Assembly: GCF_037974265.1 (NCBI RefSeq)
Contig: NZ_CP150233.1
Span: 6,200,001-6,264,000, forward strand
Direction of reading: 5' to 3'
Length of the DNA: 64,000 bases
From: Paenibacillus sp. FSL R5-0623
Lineage (GTDB): Bacteria > Bacillota > Bacilli > Paenibacillales > Paenibacillaceae
This document shows positions 46,610-55,354 of this stretch, piece by piece. Both the position numbers and the translations under genes were made by a program. The notes beneath the pieces are model-generated. The model ran no database searches and was not told where the DNA came from. It worked only from the letters and a program-made list of their open reading frames with translations. The number at the start of each line of letters is the position of its first letter. Within the stretch, counting starts at the first letter, position 1.

Positions 46610-46994
46610 GTGCACTCTCTGACTGCGATACAGCTATTTTAGAAGCCTGTATCCATGTTTCACGTAAGTCTGTAAGATACCCAATGGCTTCTTCAGCTTT
46701 ATCAGGTTGTTTCTGAATATTAGCCTGTACTAGGAGATAATTAGTATATTCATACATTGAATACAATCCCTTTGAAATCTCAACGGAGTTGTCCAAGGTA
46801 CTCATAAGTTCGCTAATAATAGTCTGAGCTTTACCCAAGTTAAGACTAGTCGCTTCATAATCATTTTGTTTCAATCCTTCAATACCGGTACGTGCAAATC
46901 GTATTGCACCGTCATACAACATAACAACGAGTTGTGAAGGAGACGATGTCTGAACCGAAGATTGCCGATACTTATCATAAGGAGATTTAATCAT
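46602..46994 (-). CDS. fliS: Flagellin export chaperone FliS
   Basis: 130 residues, starting MIKSPYDKYRQSSVQTSSPSQLVVMLYDGAIRFAR, the typical opening of FliS with its YxxxxxxTASP-like and LYDGA motifs. All-helical cytosolic chaperone that binds the C-terminus of flagellin. It follows fliD by 13 nt and overlaps fliT. Confidence 0.95.
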   Translation of the reverse strand: MIKSPYDKYRQSSVQTSSPSQLVVMLYDGAIRFARTGIEGLKQNDYEATSLNLGKAQTIISELMSTLDNSVEISKGLYSMYEYTNYLLVQANIQKQPDKAEEAIGYLTDLRETWIQASKIAVSQSESAHG

Positions 46995-47007
46995 GTATTC
47001 ACCCTCT

Positions 47008-48597
47008 TTAAGAATTCATTCCCAAGCTTGAAAACAAGCTAGAGGATTGGCTGCTAAGTTTACTCATAGCTGTTTCCATCGCAGTGAATTGTTTATAAAA
47101 CCGTGTTTCAGCATTGTTCAAATTAGTTAGCATAACACTGATTCTATCATTATATTGTTTAAGTCTTTTTCCCATAACACTTTGATCATTAAATGTGGTG
47201 GTTAGATCTGTTGAGAACTTACTTGTACCCACACGCTTTACCATACTATCAAGGGTTTCAGTGAATTTAGATGCTAATTTATCAAAAATCCCACTTTCCG
47301 AATCACTAGCAGGACCTTGGAGTAAATCAATTGCTTTCTGTGGGTTAGCAGCCAGTGCTTGTTTCAATTTCGCTTCATCTAGCTCTAGCTTACCTTTGGT
47401 ATTGTAATCTCCCAGATTAATTCCAATTTCTTTTAAGTTTACAACTTCTTTTGAAATAATGCTCCGCATTGAAGAAATTGTGCTTCGGAGAATGTCATCA
47501 TTCTTCAAAAGTCCGCTTTTTGCTTTTTCTGTCCAGTTCTTTATGTCATCGTCCTTCATTGCCGATTTCTGCTCATCCGTCAAAGGTGTAAAATTACGAT
47601 ATTTGGCTTCATCTACTTTCGAATTCAGTAAATTAAGCAGCGAATTATAATCTTCTACAAAATTTTTAATATTTTGTACTGCCGTTTCAGTATCTGATTG
47701 GATTGAAATCTCAGCGGGTGTATCAGTTGTAACACTACCCACTGTGGTGGATGTTTCTTTTAATAAAGTTAAGGTTACACCGTTGACCGTGAAACTATTA
47801 CTATTATTTTTAAATTCAACACCATTAACTAACGATATAGAATCTTTCCCTGTCTTTTCAACAAACTCTGTGGGATCGTTAACAGAATCATAACTTTGGT
47901 TAAATAATTTCAATGTGCTATTATCACCACTTGAGATTATTTCATCTGTATTACCTAAAGTACCACCTTTTTTTGAGGTAAACATCAATTTACCCGTAAT
48001 TTCATCAAACTTAGCAGTAACATTTGACTTAGAGTTGCCGTTAATTGTGGATACTAGAGTTGCGATGGACGTAGTTCCATTAAACAATGGCTCCCCCTTA
48101 TCGTCCTCAAAAGTAACCCCACCAATTGTTAATGGATACACTGCCTTGTTATAAGTCTCACGATCAGCATCAGTTAATACTGCCGGATCTGTCACACCAT
48201 CACTAATCATTTTCAGGTCAGCAAGAGTTTTGGAGCTAGAAACGCTCTGCCCCACACCCCTTGTCTCCACAGTTTTGTTAGAAGCTAGTTGTGTTACACT
48301 TACCTTCATGTCTATTCCTGTAGCTGAAGGACCTGCCTCTGCTCTCACTGCTGTAGTATTACCATTAATAACTGATTTGTTCGTATTTAGGGCTGCACTT
48401 TTTCCGTACTTATCAACGAGTTTGTTGGTTCTAAACTCAACTAGCTTACTATTAATCTCTCGGTAGCTATCTCTTGTCCATTCTAAGATTTGTTTTTGCT
48501 GATTCATTTTGTCGAGTGGAACTCTCTTGGCAGCCATCATACTTTTGACCATACTATCAATATCCATACCCGAAAAACCATTAATACGAGTTACCAT
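47008..48597 (-). CDS. fliD: Flagellar filament cap protein FliD (hook-associated protein 2)
   Basis: 529 residues. The N-terminal domain opens MVTRINGFSGMDIDSMVKSMMAAKR, and the C-terminal domain (about 440-529) is a coiled coil with the usual DxxVxxMxxRL(x)xYxxRIxxMLxNLNxAETRFYKQFTAMETAMSKLSSQSSSL pattern. The middle part is variable and exposed. It caps the growing filament and folds flagellin. It follows flaG by 14 nt. Confidence 0.96.
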   Translation of the reverse strand: MVTRINGFSGMDIDSMVKSMMAAKRVPLDKMNQQKQILEWTRDSYREINSKLVEFRTNKLVDKYGKSAALNTNKSVINGNTTAVRAEAGPSATGIDMKVSVTQLASNKTVETRGVGQSVSSSKTLADLKMISDGVTDPAVLTDADRETYNKAVYPLTIGGVTFEDDKGEPLFNGTTSIATLVSTINGNSKSNVTAKFDEITGKLMFTSKKGGTLGNTDEIISSGDNSTLKLFNQSYDSVNDPTEFVEKTGKDSISLVNGVEFKNNSNSFTVNGVTLTLLKETSTTVGSVTTDTPAEISIQSDTETAVQNIKNFVEDYNSLLNLLNSKVDEAKYRNFTPLTDEQKSAMKDDDIKNWTEKAKSGLLKNDDILRSTISSMRSIISKEVVNLKEIGINLGDYNTKGKLELDEAKLKQALAANPQKAIDLLQGPASDSESGIFDKLASKFTETLDSMVKRVGTSKFSTDLTTTFNDQSVMGKRLKQYNDRISVMLTNLNNAETRFYKQFTAMETAMSKLSSQSSSLFSSLGMNS

Positions 48598-48611
48598 ACC
48601 TTATCCCCTCT

Positions 48612-48992
48612 CTATATCTTCTCATCAACTAATATTCCGGCAATTTCCATCATTTTAGCAACTAAATCTAATGTCTTCTCTGGTGGAATTTCTCTAATCA
48701 ACTCACCCGTATCTCTATTAAGAACTTTTACCATAATATCATGAGTTTTCTCATGCACGCTTATCTCTAAGGTTGTCTGAGGGCCCTGTAAGGACTGCAC
48801 AGCACGCTCGATCGTTTTAATTAAATGTTCATCAGCAATAGAGACATTAGCACCTTGCAATTCTCTTAAATTCATCTCTTTCGTATTCTTTATAGCAGGT
48901 GTTGAGGTTACTGATTCACCCGTTCCTGAAGCATCAGATCTGGGCTGTCCGCTAACTGATCCTGAAGCAGATAGAGAAAGCTGTACATTCAT
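48612..48992 (-). CDS. flaG: FlaG family flagellar protein
   Basis: 126 residues from the ATG at 48990-48992 (GGAGGAT upstream). The C-terminal half is the FlaG domain (about 60-125) with TTLEISVHEKTHDIMVKVLN and TGELIREIPPEKTLDLVAKM. The N-terminal half is Ser/Gly-rich and disordered. FlaG affects filament length in other bacteria. First gene of the flaG-fliD-fliS-fliT operon with a sigma-D type promoter in front. Confidence 0.92.
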   Translation of the reverse strand: MNVQLSLSASGSVSGQPRSDASGTGESVTSTPAIKNTKEMNLRELQGANVSIADEHLIKTIERAVQSLQGPQTTLEISVHEKTHDIMVKVLNRDTGELIREIPPEKTLDLVAKMMEIAGILVDEKI

Positions 48993-49026
48993 GAGTCTAT
49001 CCTCCAACAAAGCTTATTTATATTAT

Positions 49027-49054
49027 ATATCGGTTGCACTCAATCATATATTTA
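49027..49054 (-). promoter_or_regulatory. Sigma-D (flagellar) promoter of flaG operon
   Basis: On the minus strand TAAA (49051-49054), 16 nt, then ACCGATAT (49027-49034). It matches the consensus GCCGATAT in 7 of 8 positions. It lies about 35 nt upstream of the flaG start. Confidence 0.8.
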
Positions 49055-49072
49055 GGAAAATGCTAACAAAAC

Positions 49073-49104
49073 AAAAAAAAGCTCCAGATTAATCCGGAGC
49101 TTTT
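49073..49104 (-). terminator. hag terminator
   Basis: AAAAGCTCCGGATT pairs with AATCTGGAGCTTTT on the minus strand, followed by eight T, just after the flagellin stop codon. Confidence 0.9.
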
Positions 49105-49117
49105 AATAAGTTGAAAA

Positions 49118-50818
49118 TTAACGAAGCAATTGCAGAACGCCTTGCGGTTGTTGGTTTGCTTGTGCCAACATTGCTTGTGCAGCTTGTGCAAGGATGTTAT
49201 TTTTTGTTTGTTCCATCATTTCTTTTGCCATGTCTACGTCACGAATACGAGATTCGGAAGCAGTCAAGTTCTCAGAAGTTGTTCCCAAGTTGTTGATTGT
49301 GTGCTCCAAACGGTTTTGAACAGCACCCAGTTTAGAACGCTCAGAAGATACTTTAGAAATTGCGGAATCCAATTTAGTCAGAGCATTTTGTGCTCCAGTT
49401 TGGCTGGAGATATCTACACCGGAGATACCCAGAGCGTTAGATCTCATATCGTTAATGGAGAATGTAAGGTTTTGGCCTTTATTCGCACCAATTTGCAGAG
49501 AAACAGCACCCGTACCGGAAGCTTCGCGAGAAGCTTGATCAAGACCGAGTTTAGACAATACATCGCCATTAGCAAGTTCACCGAAATCAATTACTCCGCT
49601 TGGGCTAGTTACAGTCAGACGACCGTTTTCAGCTTTCACTTCAACGTCTTTAATTTCTTTGTCGGTGTCTGTAAATCCACCTTTGGTGTTGATATCGAGG
49701 ATTTGAGCATTGATAGCTGTTGCGAGAGCATCAGCCAATGCTTTAGCATCGGAATTAGCAGCAGCATTGAGACCCGTAACTGTGCGAGTTTCACCATTGA
49801 TGCTAAAGCTAAATTTATCAGCTGCGACAATTGCATCAAGAACTTTGTTCTCTCCAGCCGCCACTGTTACTGCAGTTGCTTGCTCAGCAGCCGCACCAAC
49901 GAACACGTCTAATACAGAACCGCTTCCTGCAGCATCAGTTCCGTCTGCAAGCTTAGCTGTGAGGGTAGCACCGTCACCAAAGTAGTTTTCAACTTTCGAA
50001 GAAGTCCCTTTTGAACCACTTTCGATTTTGAACGTACCTGGAGTTGCGTCAGTCACTTTAATGTGCTCTACACCAGTTCCAGAATCATCAATAGATGCAT
50101 TGATTGCTTTTTGCAATACATCACGGATTTTACCACTTGCAGTTGCATCCATTGCAGTTGTTGACCAGTCACCTGTCAATACAGCCTTATCAGCTTCGCT
50201 TAAATGTTTGCTCCAGTCGACAGTGATAGTTTTTCCATCAATTACGATTGCATCTTTTTTGTCAAACTTAAGCTCTTCTGCTCCACCCGTGTTAGTTGCT
50301 ACTCCACTAGCGTCTGCACCTGTCAAAGTACCAGCAGTTTGTTTGAATACTTGGGAACCAGATAGTTGGTTGATACCGTTGGAACCACCAGCACCACTCA
50401 AGTTACCATTCAACAATTTTTGTGTATTGAACTCAGCAGTGTCACCGATACGGTCGATCTCAGATTTCAATTGGCTAACTTCGTTTTGAAGAGCTTTGCG
50501 GTCTTCTGCAGTGTTCGTTCCGTTGGCAGATTGGTCAGCCAATTCACGAACACGTTGTAGGATAGAGTGAGTTTCGTTCAAGTTACCCTCAGCCACTTGA
50601 ATCAAAGAGATACCATCTTGAGCGTTACGGCTCGCTTGATCCAAACCGCGGATTTGGGAACGCATTTTTTCGGAAATTGCCAAACCAGCTGCATCGTCAC
50701 CAGCACGGTTGATACGAAGACCGGAAGACAATTTTTCAATGTTTTTGTTTGTGTTAGCAGAGTTTGCACTCAGCTGACGGTGCGTATTCAACGCAGCGAT
50801 ATTGTGATTGATAATCAT
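49118..50818 (-). CDS. hag: Flagellin, long form
   Basis: Filament subunit, 566 residues from the ATG at 50816-50818, with GGGAGG upstream; the ORF extends 20 codons further with no site. The conserved D0/D1 N-terminus (MIINHNIAALNTHRQLSANS, SSGLRINRAGDDAAGLAISEKMRSQIRGL) and C-terminus (ESRIRDVDMAKEMMEQTKNNILAQ, MLAQANQQPQGVLQLLR) flank a central variable domain (about 165-470) that is acidic and Ala/Gly/Thr/Asp rich. B. subtilis Hag is about 304 residues, so the surface domain is large. Expression is set by a sigma-D promoter and a CsrA-binding leader. Confidence 0.97.
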   Translation of the reverse strand: MIINHNIAALNTHRQLSANSANTNKNIEKLSSGLRINRAGDDAAGLAISEKMRSQIRGLDQASRNAQDGISLIQVAEGNLNETHSILQRVRELADQSANGTNTAEDRKALQNEVSQLKSEIDRIGDTAEFNTQKLLNGNLSGAGGSNGINQLSGSQVFKQTAGTLTGADASGVATNTGGAEELKFDKKDAIVIDGKTITVDWSKHLSEADKAVLTGDWSTTAMDATASGKIRDVLQKAINASIDDSGTGVEHIKVTDATPGTFKIESGSKGTSSKVENYFGDGATLTAKLADGTDAAGSGSVLDVFVGAAAEQATAVTVAAGENKVLDAIVAADKFSFSINGETRTVTGLNAAANSDAKALADALATAINAQILDINTKGGFTDTDKEIKDVEVKAENGRLTVTSPSGVIDFGELANGDVLSKLGLDQASREASGTGAVSLQIGANKGQNLTFSINDMRSNALGISGVDISSQTGAQNALTKLDSAISKVSSERSKLGAVQNRLEHTINNLGTTSENLTASESRIRDVDMAKEMMEQTKNNILAQAAQAMLAQANQQPQGVLQLLR

Positions 50819-50847
50819 TAGATAGTTCCTCCCTGAAAATAAGTTAG

Positions 50848-50865
50848 TACCACATCCTTGTGGTA
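50848..50865 (-). promoter_or_regulatory. CsrA-binding hairpin in hag leader
   Basis: On the minus strand TACCACA and TGTGGTA form a 7-bp stem with AGGA in the loop; the core ACAAGGATGT is the CsrA consensus (ACARGGAUGU). It lies 30 nt upstream of the flagellin start codon, while the ribosome binding site (CAGGGAGGA) offers a second GGA site. Confidence 0.75.
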
Positions 50866-50916
50866 AACGCCGCGACATTAAGGTCGGCCGCCCTGCCGAA
50901 GCAGCGTCTAAATTAT

Positions 50917-50944
50917 ATATCGACAGGAGGAGAGCAAGTGTTTA
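50917..50944 (-). promoter_or_regulatory. Sigma-D (flagellar) promoter of hag
   Basis: On the minus strand TAAA (50941-50944), 16 nt, then GTCGATAT (50917-50924), versus consensus TAAA-N15-GCCGATAT (7 of 8 in the -10). The transcript would have a leader of about 90 nt that contains the CsrA hairpin. Confidence 0.8.
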
Positions 50945-50962
50945 TAGCAAATTGGAATTTTT

Positions 50963-51208
50963 TTATTCTTTTTTGTTGCCACTATTTCGAAGACGTTCCA
51001 TAAATGCTTCAACGTTAGCTGCAAGAGGTGTTGCAGACTCTCTGTTTGTCTCCTGAATCGATTGATATACTTCTTGTCTGAAGATATCAATATCTTTAGG
51101 TGCTGAAATACCAATACGCACCGTATCACCCTCTACAGATAATATTGTAACTTCAATATTATCTTGAATGATAATAGATTCACCCTTTTTCCGTGATAAA
51201 ACCAGCAT
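50963..51208 (-). CDS. csrA: Carbon storage regulator / translational repressor CsrA
   Basis: 81 residues, opening MLVLSRKKGESIIIQDNIEV with GxDT-type VRIGISAPKDIDIFRQEVY (RNA-binding loop around residues 40-47). Dimeric RNA-binding protein that represses flagellin translation by binding the hag leader; antagonised by FliW, which is encoded just upstream. The C-terminus has about 20 extra residues compared with E. coli CsrA, typical for Bacilli. Confidence 0.96.
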   Translation of the reverse strand: MLVLSRKKGESIIIQDNIEVTILSVEGDTVRIGISAPKDIDIFRQEVYQSIQETNRESATPLAANVEAFMERLRNSGNKKE

Positions 51209-51209
51209 G

Positions 51210-51656
51210 TTACACCCCGCCCTTCACTGAAGTCTTCTCTTCTTCAGCCCAAATGAGATGGCGTGGTTCGTAACCAGATTGATGAAGTATAACCTGTTTA
51301 CCTAGGCGATTTTCAGGATTCAAAACAATCGGCGCTAGCAAATTCATTGTAGAATTATTCGCCTGAGAATGTATTGTAACAATTGTGTATACGGTGACTT
51401 GATCTTCAATCGCGAGCTCTTCTTTGTCTATGTCGGCCAGTTCAAAACTATAGCTAGGCATAAACACAAATGGACTTACTAACAGAAATGAAAGTCCAGG
51501 CTCTTGTATCGACTGCAAATAAGTAAAAGGCGTATCCTCCCATGGGATTAATGTAAATTCTGTTTTATCTTCGAATCCCGGTAAACCTTTAGGAAACTTA
51601 AATATATCTTCTTCTTTAACTTCTATTTCTCCCCATATGCTTGTTTGGATATGAAT
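51210..51656 (-). CDS. fliW: Flagellar assembly factor FliW (possible ATT start)
   Basis: Binds flagellin and CsrA in a three-protein feedback loop. The region from residue IHIQTSIWGEIEVKEED onward matches the family N-terminus, followed by FPKGLPGFEDKTEF and a beta-rich fold to NRLGKQVILHQSGYEPRH. The reading frame opens at an ATG at 51698, but that codon has no ribosome binding site and adds a non-family MAFFNQFLPREAFV. A GGGAGG site ends 8 nt before ATT (51654-51656), so an AUU start giving 148 residues is likely. If the ATG is used, the product has 162 residues. Confidence 0.85.
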   Translation of the reverse strand: MHIQTSIWGEIEVKEEDIFKFPKGLPGFEDKTEFTLIPWEDTPFTYLQSIQEPGLSFLLVSPFVFMPSYSFELADIDKEELAIEDQVTVYTIVTIHSQANNSTMNLLAPIVLNPENRLGKQVILHQSGYEPRHLIWAEEEKTSVKGGV

Positions 51657-51740
51657 GACAAACGCCTCCCTCGGCAAAAATTGATTAAAAAAAGCCATAG
51701 AGGACTGTATCAGAGACCGTCTATAGCTCTACATTATATC

Positions 51741-52310
51741 TTATAACCCCATATCTACAGTAGGTGGAGTATATTGAATTGATGCATACTGCTTAACATA
51801 GATATCGAGCTTTCCCCTCTGGTATTCAATCTCAGGTCTGTTGACCGTAACATTCATTTCTGAGACAGCGGCTTGAAAACGAATATCAGGCGGTCTCGTT
51901 TCAATACGAATATCTACGTTATCAAATGATGCAGGAGTTCTAGTCTCAGGGAAAGGCTGTGATTGCCAGTCCGTACCTATGATATTAGCAATCGTGTTAC
52001 CCGGTTTGTGAATAGCTGCCAATTGATTGCCCTGTTGTACGCGATTGGCCATATTTTGCAGGAATTGCTGTTCAATACCTGAATATATTCTCGCATTCAT
52101 ATCTATCATATTTCCGCCAGTGTATGCAGAGAACGCCTTAGATTGATCTACATTCAGTCGAATAGGATAACTCTCCACCGTTAATTTAGAAGGCTTAGTA
52201 TTAAGTTGCACATCTGCTTTTGGCTGGCGTATAGAAAATTGGCCAAGATCGGCATCTATACTTAATAACGATGGCGTTGTTCTAATTTGAACAATTGGAA
52301 GAGTACTCAT
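51741..52310 (-). CDS. yviE: YviE-like protein (DUF6470 family)
   Basis: 189 residues, no signal or membrane segment, mainly beta and amphipathic. The repeated pattern (VQIRTTPSLLSID, DLGQFSIRQPKADVQL, PDIRFQAAVSEMNVTVNRP) is a family hallmark. It lies between flgL and fliW, as in B. subtilis, where YviE is a motility-locus protein of unknown function. No direct function can be assigned. Confidence 0.85.
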   Translation of the reverse strand: MSTLPIVQIRTTPSLLSIDADLGQFSIRQPKADVQLNTKPSKLTVESYPIRLNVDQSKAFSAYTGGNMIDMNARIYSGIEQQFLQNMANRVQQGNQLAAIHKPGNTIANIIGTDWQSQPFPETRTPASFDNVDIRIETRPPDIRFQAAVSEMNVTVNRPEIEYQRGKLDIYVKQYASIQYTPPTVDMGL

Positions 52311-52325
52311 AGATACATCCTCCTT

Positions 52326-53246
52326 TTATCTCAGGAAGTCTACTAACGATGGAGAGATGATTTTGGCTCCCGCAGACAAGGAAGCATTATAGATATTTTC
52401 CTGAATTTTAGATTGCATCGCAAGTTCCGAATAATCAGCATCCTCAACTTTGGCTTGAAGATTCGTTAAGTTTATGCCCAAATCGTCTAAGCGGCCTGCC
52501 ATCAAGTCAACACGGTTCGTTTTCGCACCAATTTCAGAACGGATCGCTAACATCTTATCCATACGGCTATCGATATTTCCCAACTGATTGGAAAGTTCCG
52601 CCTTGTTACCACTGCCCAATGCCTTCATGATATTGTTCATGATACCAAATAAATTATCTTCTTCCGTAAAAGTACCAAACACTTCATTTCCACTCACATT
52701 TATCGGTAGCTGTACGCTCTCACCAACAATAAAATTAATTTTCCCTTTATCTGTAATGATTGATGTAGCTGTAGTTGTATCCATCGTCCCATCTGCATTA
52801 GTCGGGAAATCATAAGGCTTCACGTCATAGGTTTCACCATTAAATATATACTTGCCGTTAAGCTTACTGTTGGAAATATCAACAAGCTGTTCCTTAAGTT
52901 GACTAACCTCTTCTTTGATACTATCCAGTGCGGACTGAGGATTTGTTCCAGTCGATGCCTGAACCGTCAACTCACGCAGACGCTGAACCACATTACCCGC
53001 TTGATTCATTACGGTATCATTGAATTCTAGCCAGGATACTGCACTATCTACATTTTTCTGAAATTGTTCATTAGAAGACAGTTCAGCTCGATACCGAAGG
53101 GAGTATGTAATCCCTACCGGATCATCTGAAGGTTTGTTAATTTTACGGCCTGTTGCCAGTTGGGTCTGAGTATTGTTCATCTGCTGTGCATTCCGGTTCA
53201 GGTTCAAAAGCAACTGTGAACTAAGCATGTTATTCGTAATTCTCAT
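52326..53246 (-). CDS. flgL: Flagellar hook-associated protein 3
   Basis: 306 residues, flagellin-like. N-terminal MRITNNMLSSQLLLNLNRNAQQMN and QLATGRKINKPSDDPVG, C-terminal YSELAMQSKIQENIYNASLSAGAKI. It forms the second hook-filament junction ring. It follows flgK by about 23 nt. Confidence 0.96.
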   Translation of the reverse strand: MRITNNMLSSQLLLNLNRNAQQMNNTQTQLATGRKINKPSDDPVGITYSLRYRAELSSNEQFQKNVDSAVSWLEFNDTVMNQAGNVVQRLRELTVQASTGTNPQSALDSIKEEVSQLKEQLVDISNSKLNGKYIFNGETYDVKPYDFPTNADGTMDTTTATSIITDKGKINFIVGESVQLPINVSGNEVFGTFTEEDNLFGIMNNIMKALGSGNKAELSNQLGNIDSRMDKMLAIRSEIGAKTNRVDLMAGRLDDLGINLTNLQAKVEDADYSELAMQSKIQENIYNASLSAGAKIISPSLVDFLR

Positions 53247-53269
53247 GGTTGTTAGGTCACTCCCTTCTA

Positions 53270-54820
53270 TTATCTGCCTACCATGCCGGTAGAGTTAATC
53301 AATTTATCGAGAAGTTGATCATATGTGGTCATAAAACGTGCAGAAGCACTATAAGCATGTTGGAACTTGATCATGTTGGCCATCTCTTCATCCAAGGATA
53401 CACCACTGACGGATTGACGGCGGGTATCCACTTGCTCTACTAGGAACTCCGAGTTCGATGTTTGACGTGCGGCCTCTTGAGATTGCACCCCCAGTTGTCC
53501 CACAATCGCACTAAACTGTGCACCAATTGTTGCATTTCGCAGGCCGTCGGTCGTCTTCATTGGTGTATCCTTCAAATTAGCAATCAAAATCGCAAGTGTG
53601 TTGTTACCTTTAATTACAGTTTCAGTACCAGAAGCATCCGTTGTGCGGAGCGAAGTAGCAATCTTATTCGGATCAGCCAGAATCTCAGCGTTCAATGAGA
53701 TGTTACCCGCTGTAATCACTGTTCCACCACCTGCTGCGGTAAAGAAAGGTAATCCTCCTGCATTGGTTCCATCCATGCTGTACCCGATTTGATGCAACCC
53801 GTTTAAGCCTTTAACCGTCACTGGATTTTGAAAACTTTCATCTATCTTGCGAGCTTCACCTGTGAGACCCCAAGGATTATTTTCAGGTAAAACAGAACCC
53901 ACTGGAATTGTAATTTGAATATCACCGTTAGCAAGGGTATTAGCCAAGTCGTCCATTTGCTTCTGGTAATCACTCACCAACGTATCTCTGGACTTAATCA
54001 TCCCATGGACTTCGCCGTTGGTGAGCGTACCTGCCGTATATGCAGCATTCAGAAAGACAGGGTCTACCGCAACTTGTACTGCCCCCCCTGTAACGAGTGC
54101 CTGTCCATTCATCTGAATCTGGTATCCTTGTGGAGAATCCGTAACCGTAATGTTCATAATTTTGGACAACTTATCTGACATCAAGTCTCGCTGGTCACGC
54201 AAATCGTTGGCATTATCGCCAAGAGACTCTACTTTCACAATGGCACTATTAAGGTTCGCAATGTTACCCAGGTAACCTTGGATCTCATTACCTTTGACCG
54301 CGATGTTACTATCCAAATCCTGACTGAGTGCATCCAGTTGGCGGCTAATCTGATTCATCGCATCCGTTAGAGCGAGTGTGGTTTCCTTGACAATCCGACG
54401 TGCTGTAACGTCCTCTGGGTTTTTACTTAGATCTGACCATGATTTGTAGAAGTTATCCATAACCGTTCGAAAACCCGTATTGGATGGTTCGTTTACAATA
54501 GCTTCGAGTTTCTCAAGTGTGTCTCGTTGAATAGACCAACTTCCGAAGTTGGTGTTTTCATTACGATATTGGTCGTCCAGGAATTTCTCACGCACACGGG
54601 TAATGGAATCGAACTCTACCCCTGTACCGAGCTGTCCTGGTGTTGTGCTATGCAGAAATGCGAACGGCTCCATTGGAATGGATGCCTGCATGTTTACCTT
54701 TTGGCGTGAGTACCCTTCCGTATTGGCATTGGCTACGTTATGGCCTGTTGTGCTAAGAGCTGTCGTCTGTGTGAACAAACTGCGTTTAGCCGTTTCGATT
54801 GAATGAAATGTAGATGTCAC
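53270..54820 (-). CDS. flgK: Flagellar hook-associated protein 1
   Basis: 516 residues. N-terminal rod-type motif TTGHNVANANTEGYSRQKVN and C-terminal VSGVSLDEEMANMIKFQHAYSASARFMTTYDQLLDKLIN. The middle region (about 190-430) is variable. It is the first junction protein. It lies between flgN (its chaperone) and flgL. Confidence 0.96.
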   Translation of the reverse strand: MTSTFHSIETAKRSLFTQTTALSTTGHNVANANTEGYSRQKVNMQASIPMEPFAFLHSTTPGQLGTGVEFDSITRVREKFLDDQYRNENTNFGSWSIQRDTLEKLEAIVNEPSNTGFRTVMDNFYKSWSDLSKNPEDVTARRIVKETTLALTDAMNQISRQLDALSQDLDSNIAVKGNEIQGYLGNIANLNSAIVKVESLGDNANDLRDQRDLMSDKLSKIMNITVTDSPQGYQIQMNGQALVTGGAVQVAVDPVFLNAAYTAGTLTNGEVHGMIKSRDTLVSDYQKQMDDLANTLANGDIQITIPVGSVLPENNPWGLTGEARKIDESFQNPVTVKGLNGLHQIGYSMDGTNAGGLPFFTAAGGGTVITAGNISLNAEILADPNKIATSLRTTDASGTETVIKGNNTLAILIANLKDTPMKTTDGLRNATIGAQFSAIVGQLGVQSQEAARQTSNSEFLVEQVDTRRQSVSGVSLDEEMANMIKFQHAYSASARFMTTYDQLLDKLINSTGMVGR

Positions 54821-54839
54821 CTGGTTTCCCCCTAATTAA

Positions 54840-55343
54840 TCAGGCACGCGTGTCAAACAGACCGATTCGCCCTGGATTGCCGTTCTTATCAGCAGGATGC
54901 TGATATGTGGCATCCTGTTCTGGCCGAGAAGCAAAGATATCCATTGAAAGATCAATAAACATCAACGATTGCTCGATCAGCTTTTGATTCAGTTGATTGA
55001 TTTCCTTTAATTCATGCAGTGTTCCCGCCAGCTTCTTCTGGACTTCAAGCAATCGCTGTTTGTCAGCCGGATCAAAAATCAGCTTCGAGATCTCCGTAAT
55101 GTTCAGGTTCAGCATGGACTTGATCCCACGCTCCTGAAGCAATTCGTGAACTGCGCTCTGCCGTTCAATCTCCAATGGCTCCTGTTGTTTCATGAAACGG
55201 GATTCTTTGTTCAGAACGGCAATGAGTTCATCCACATCGTTTTTGACAATGACCTGTCTCTTGACCTCGCTGAGTGCCAGCATATCGCGGTGACTTTGTT
55301 CCATTTGCTGCAAAACTGCAATTAATCTGTCCAGTGCTGCCAT
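54840..55343 (-). CDS. flgN: Flagellar export chaperone FlgN
   Basis: 167 residues, all-helical cytosolic protein that escorts FlgK and FlgL to the export gate. HTH-free coiled segments (LIAVLQQMEQSHRDMLALSEVKRQVI; GTLHELKEINQLNQKLIEQSLMFIDL) fit the family. The C-terminal 40 residues are polar and likely disordered. Between flgM and flgK, as in B. subtilis (YvyG). Confidence 0.9.
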   Translation of the reverse strand: MAALDRLIAVLQQMEQSHRDMLALSEVKRQVIVKNDVDELIAVLNKESRFMKQQEPLEIERQSAVHELLQERGIKSMLNLNITEISKLIFDPADKQRLLEVQKKLAGTLHELKEINQLNQKLIEQSLMFIDLSMDIFASRPEQDATYQHPADKNGNPGRIGLFDTRA

Positions 55344-55354
55344 TACGTGATCAC

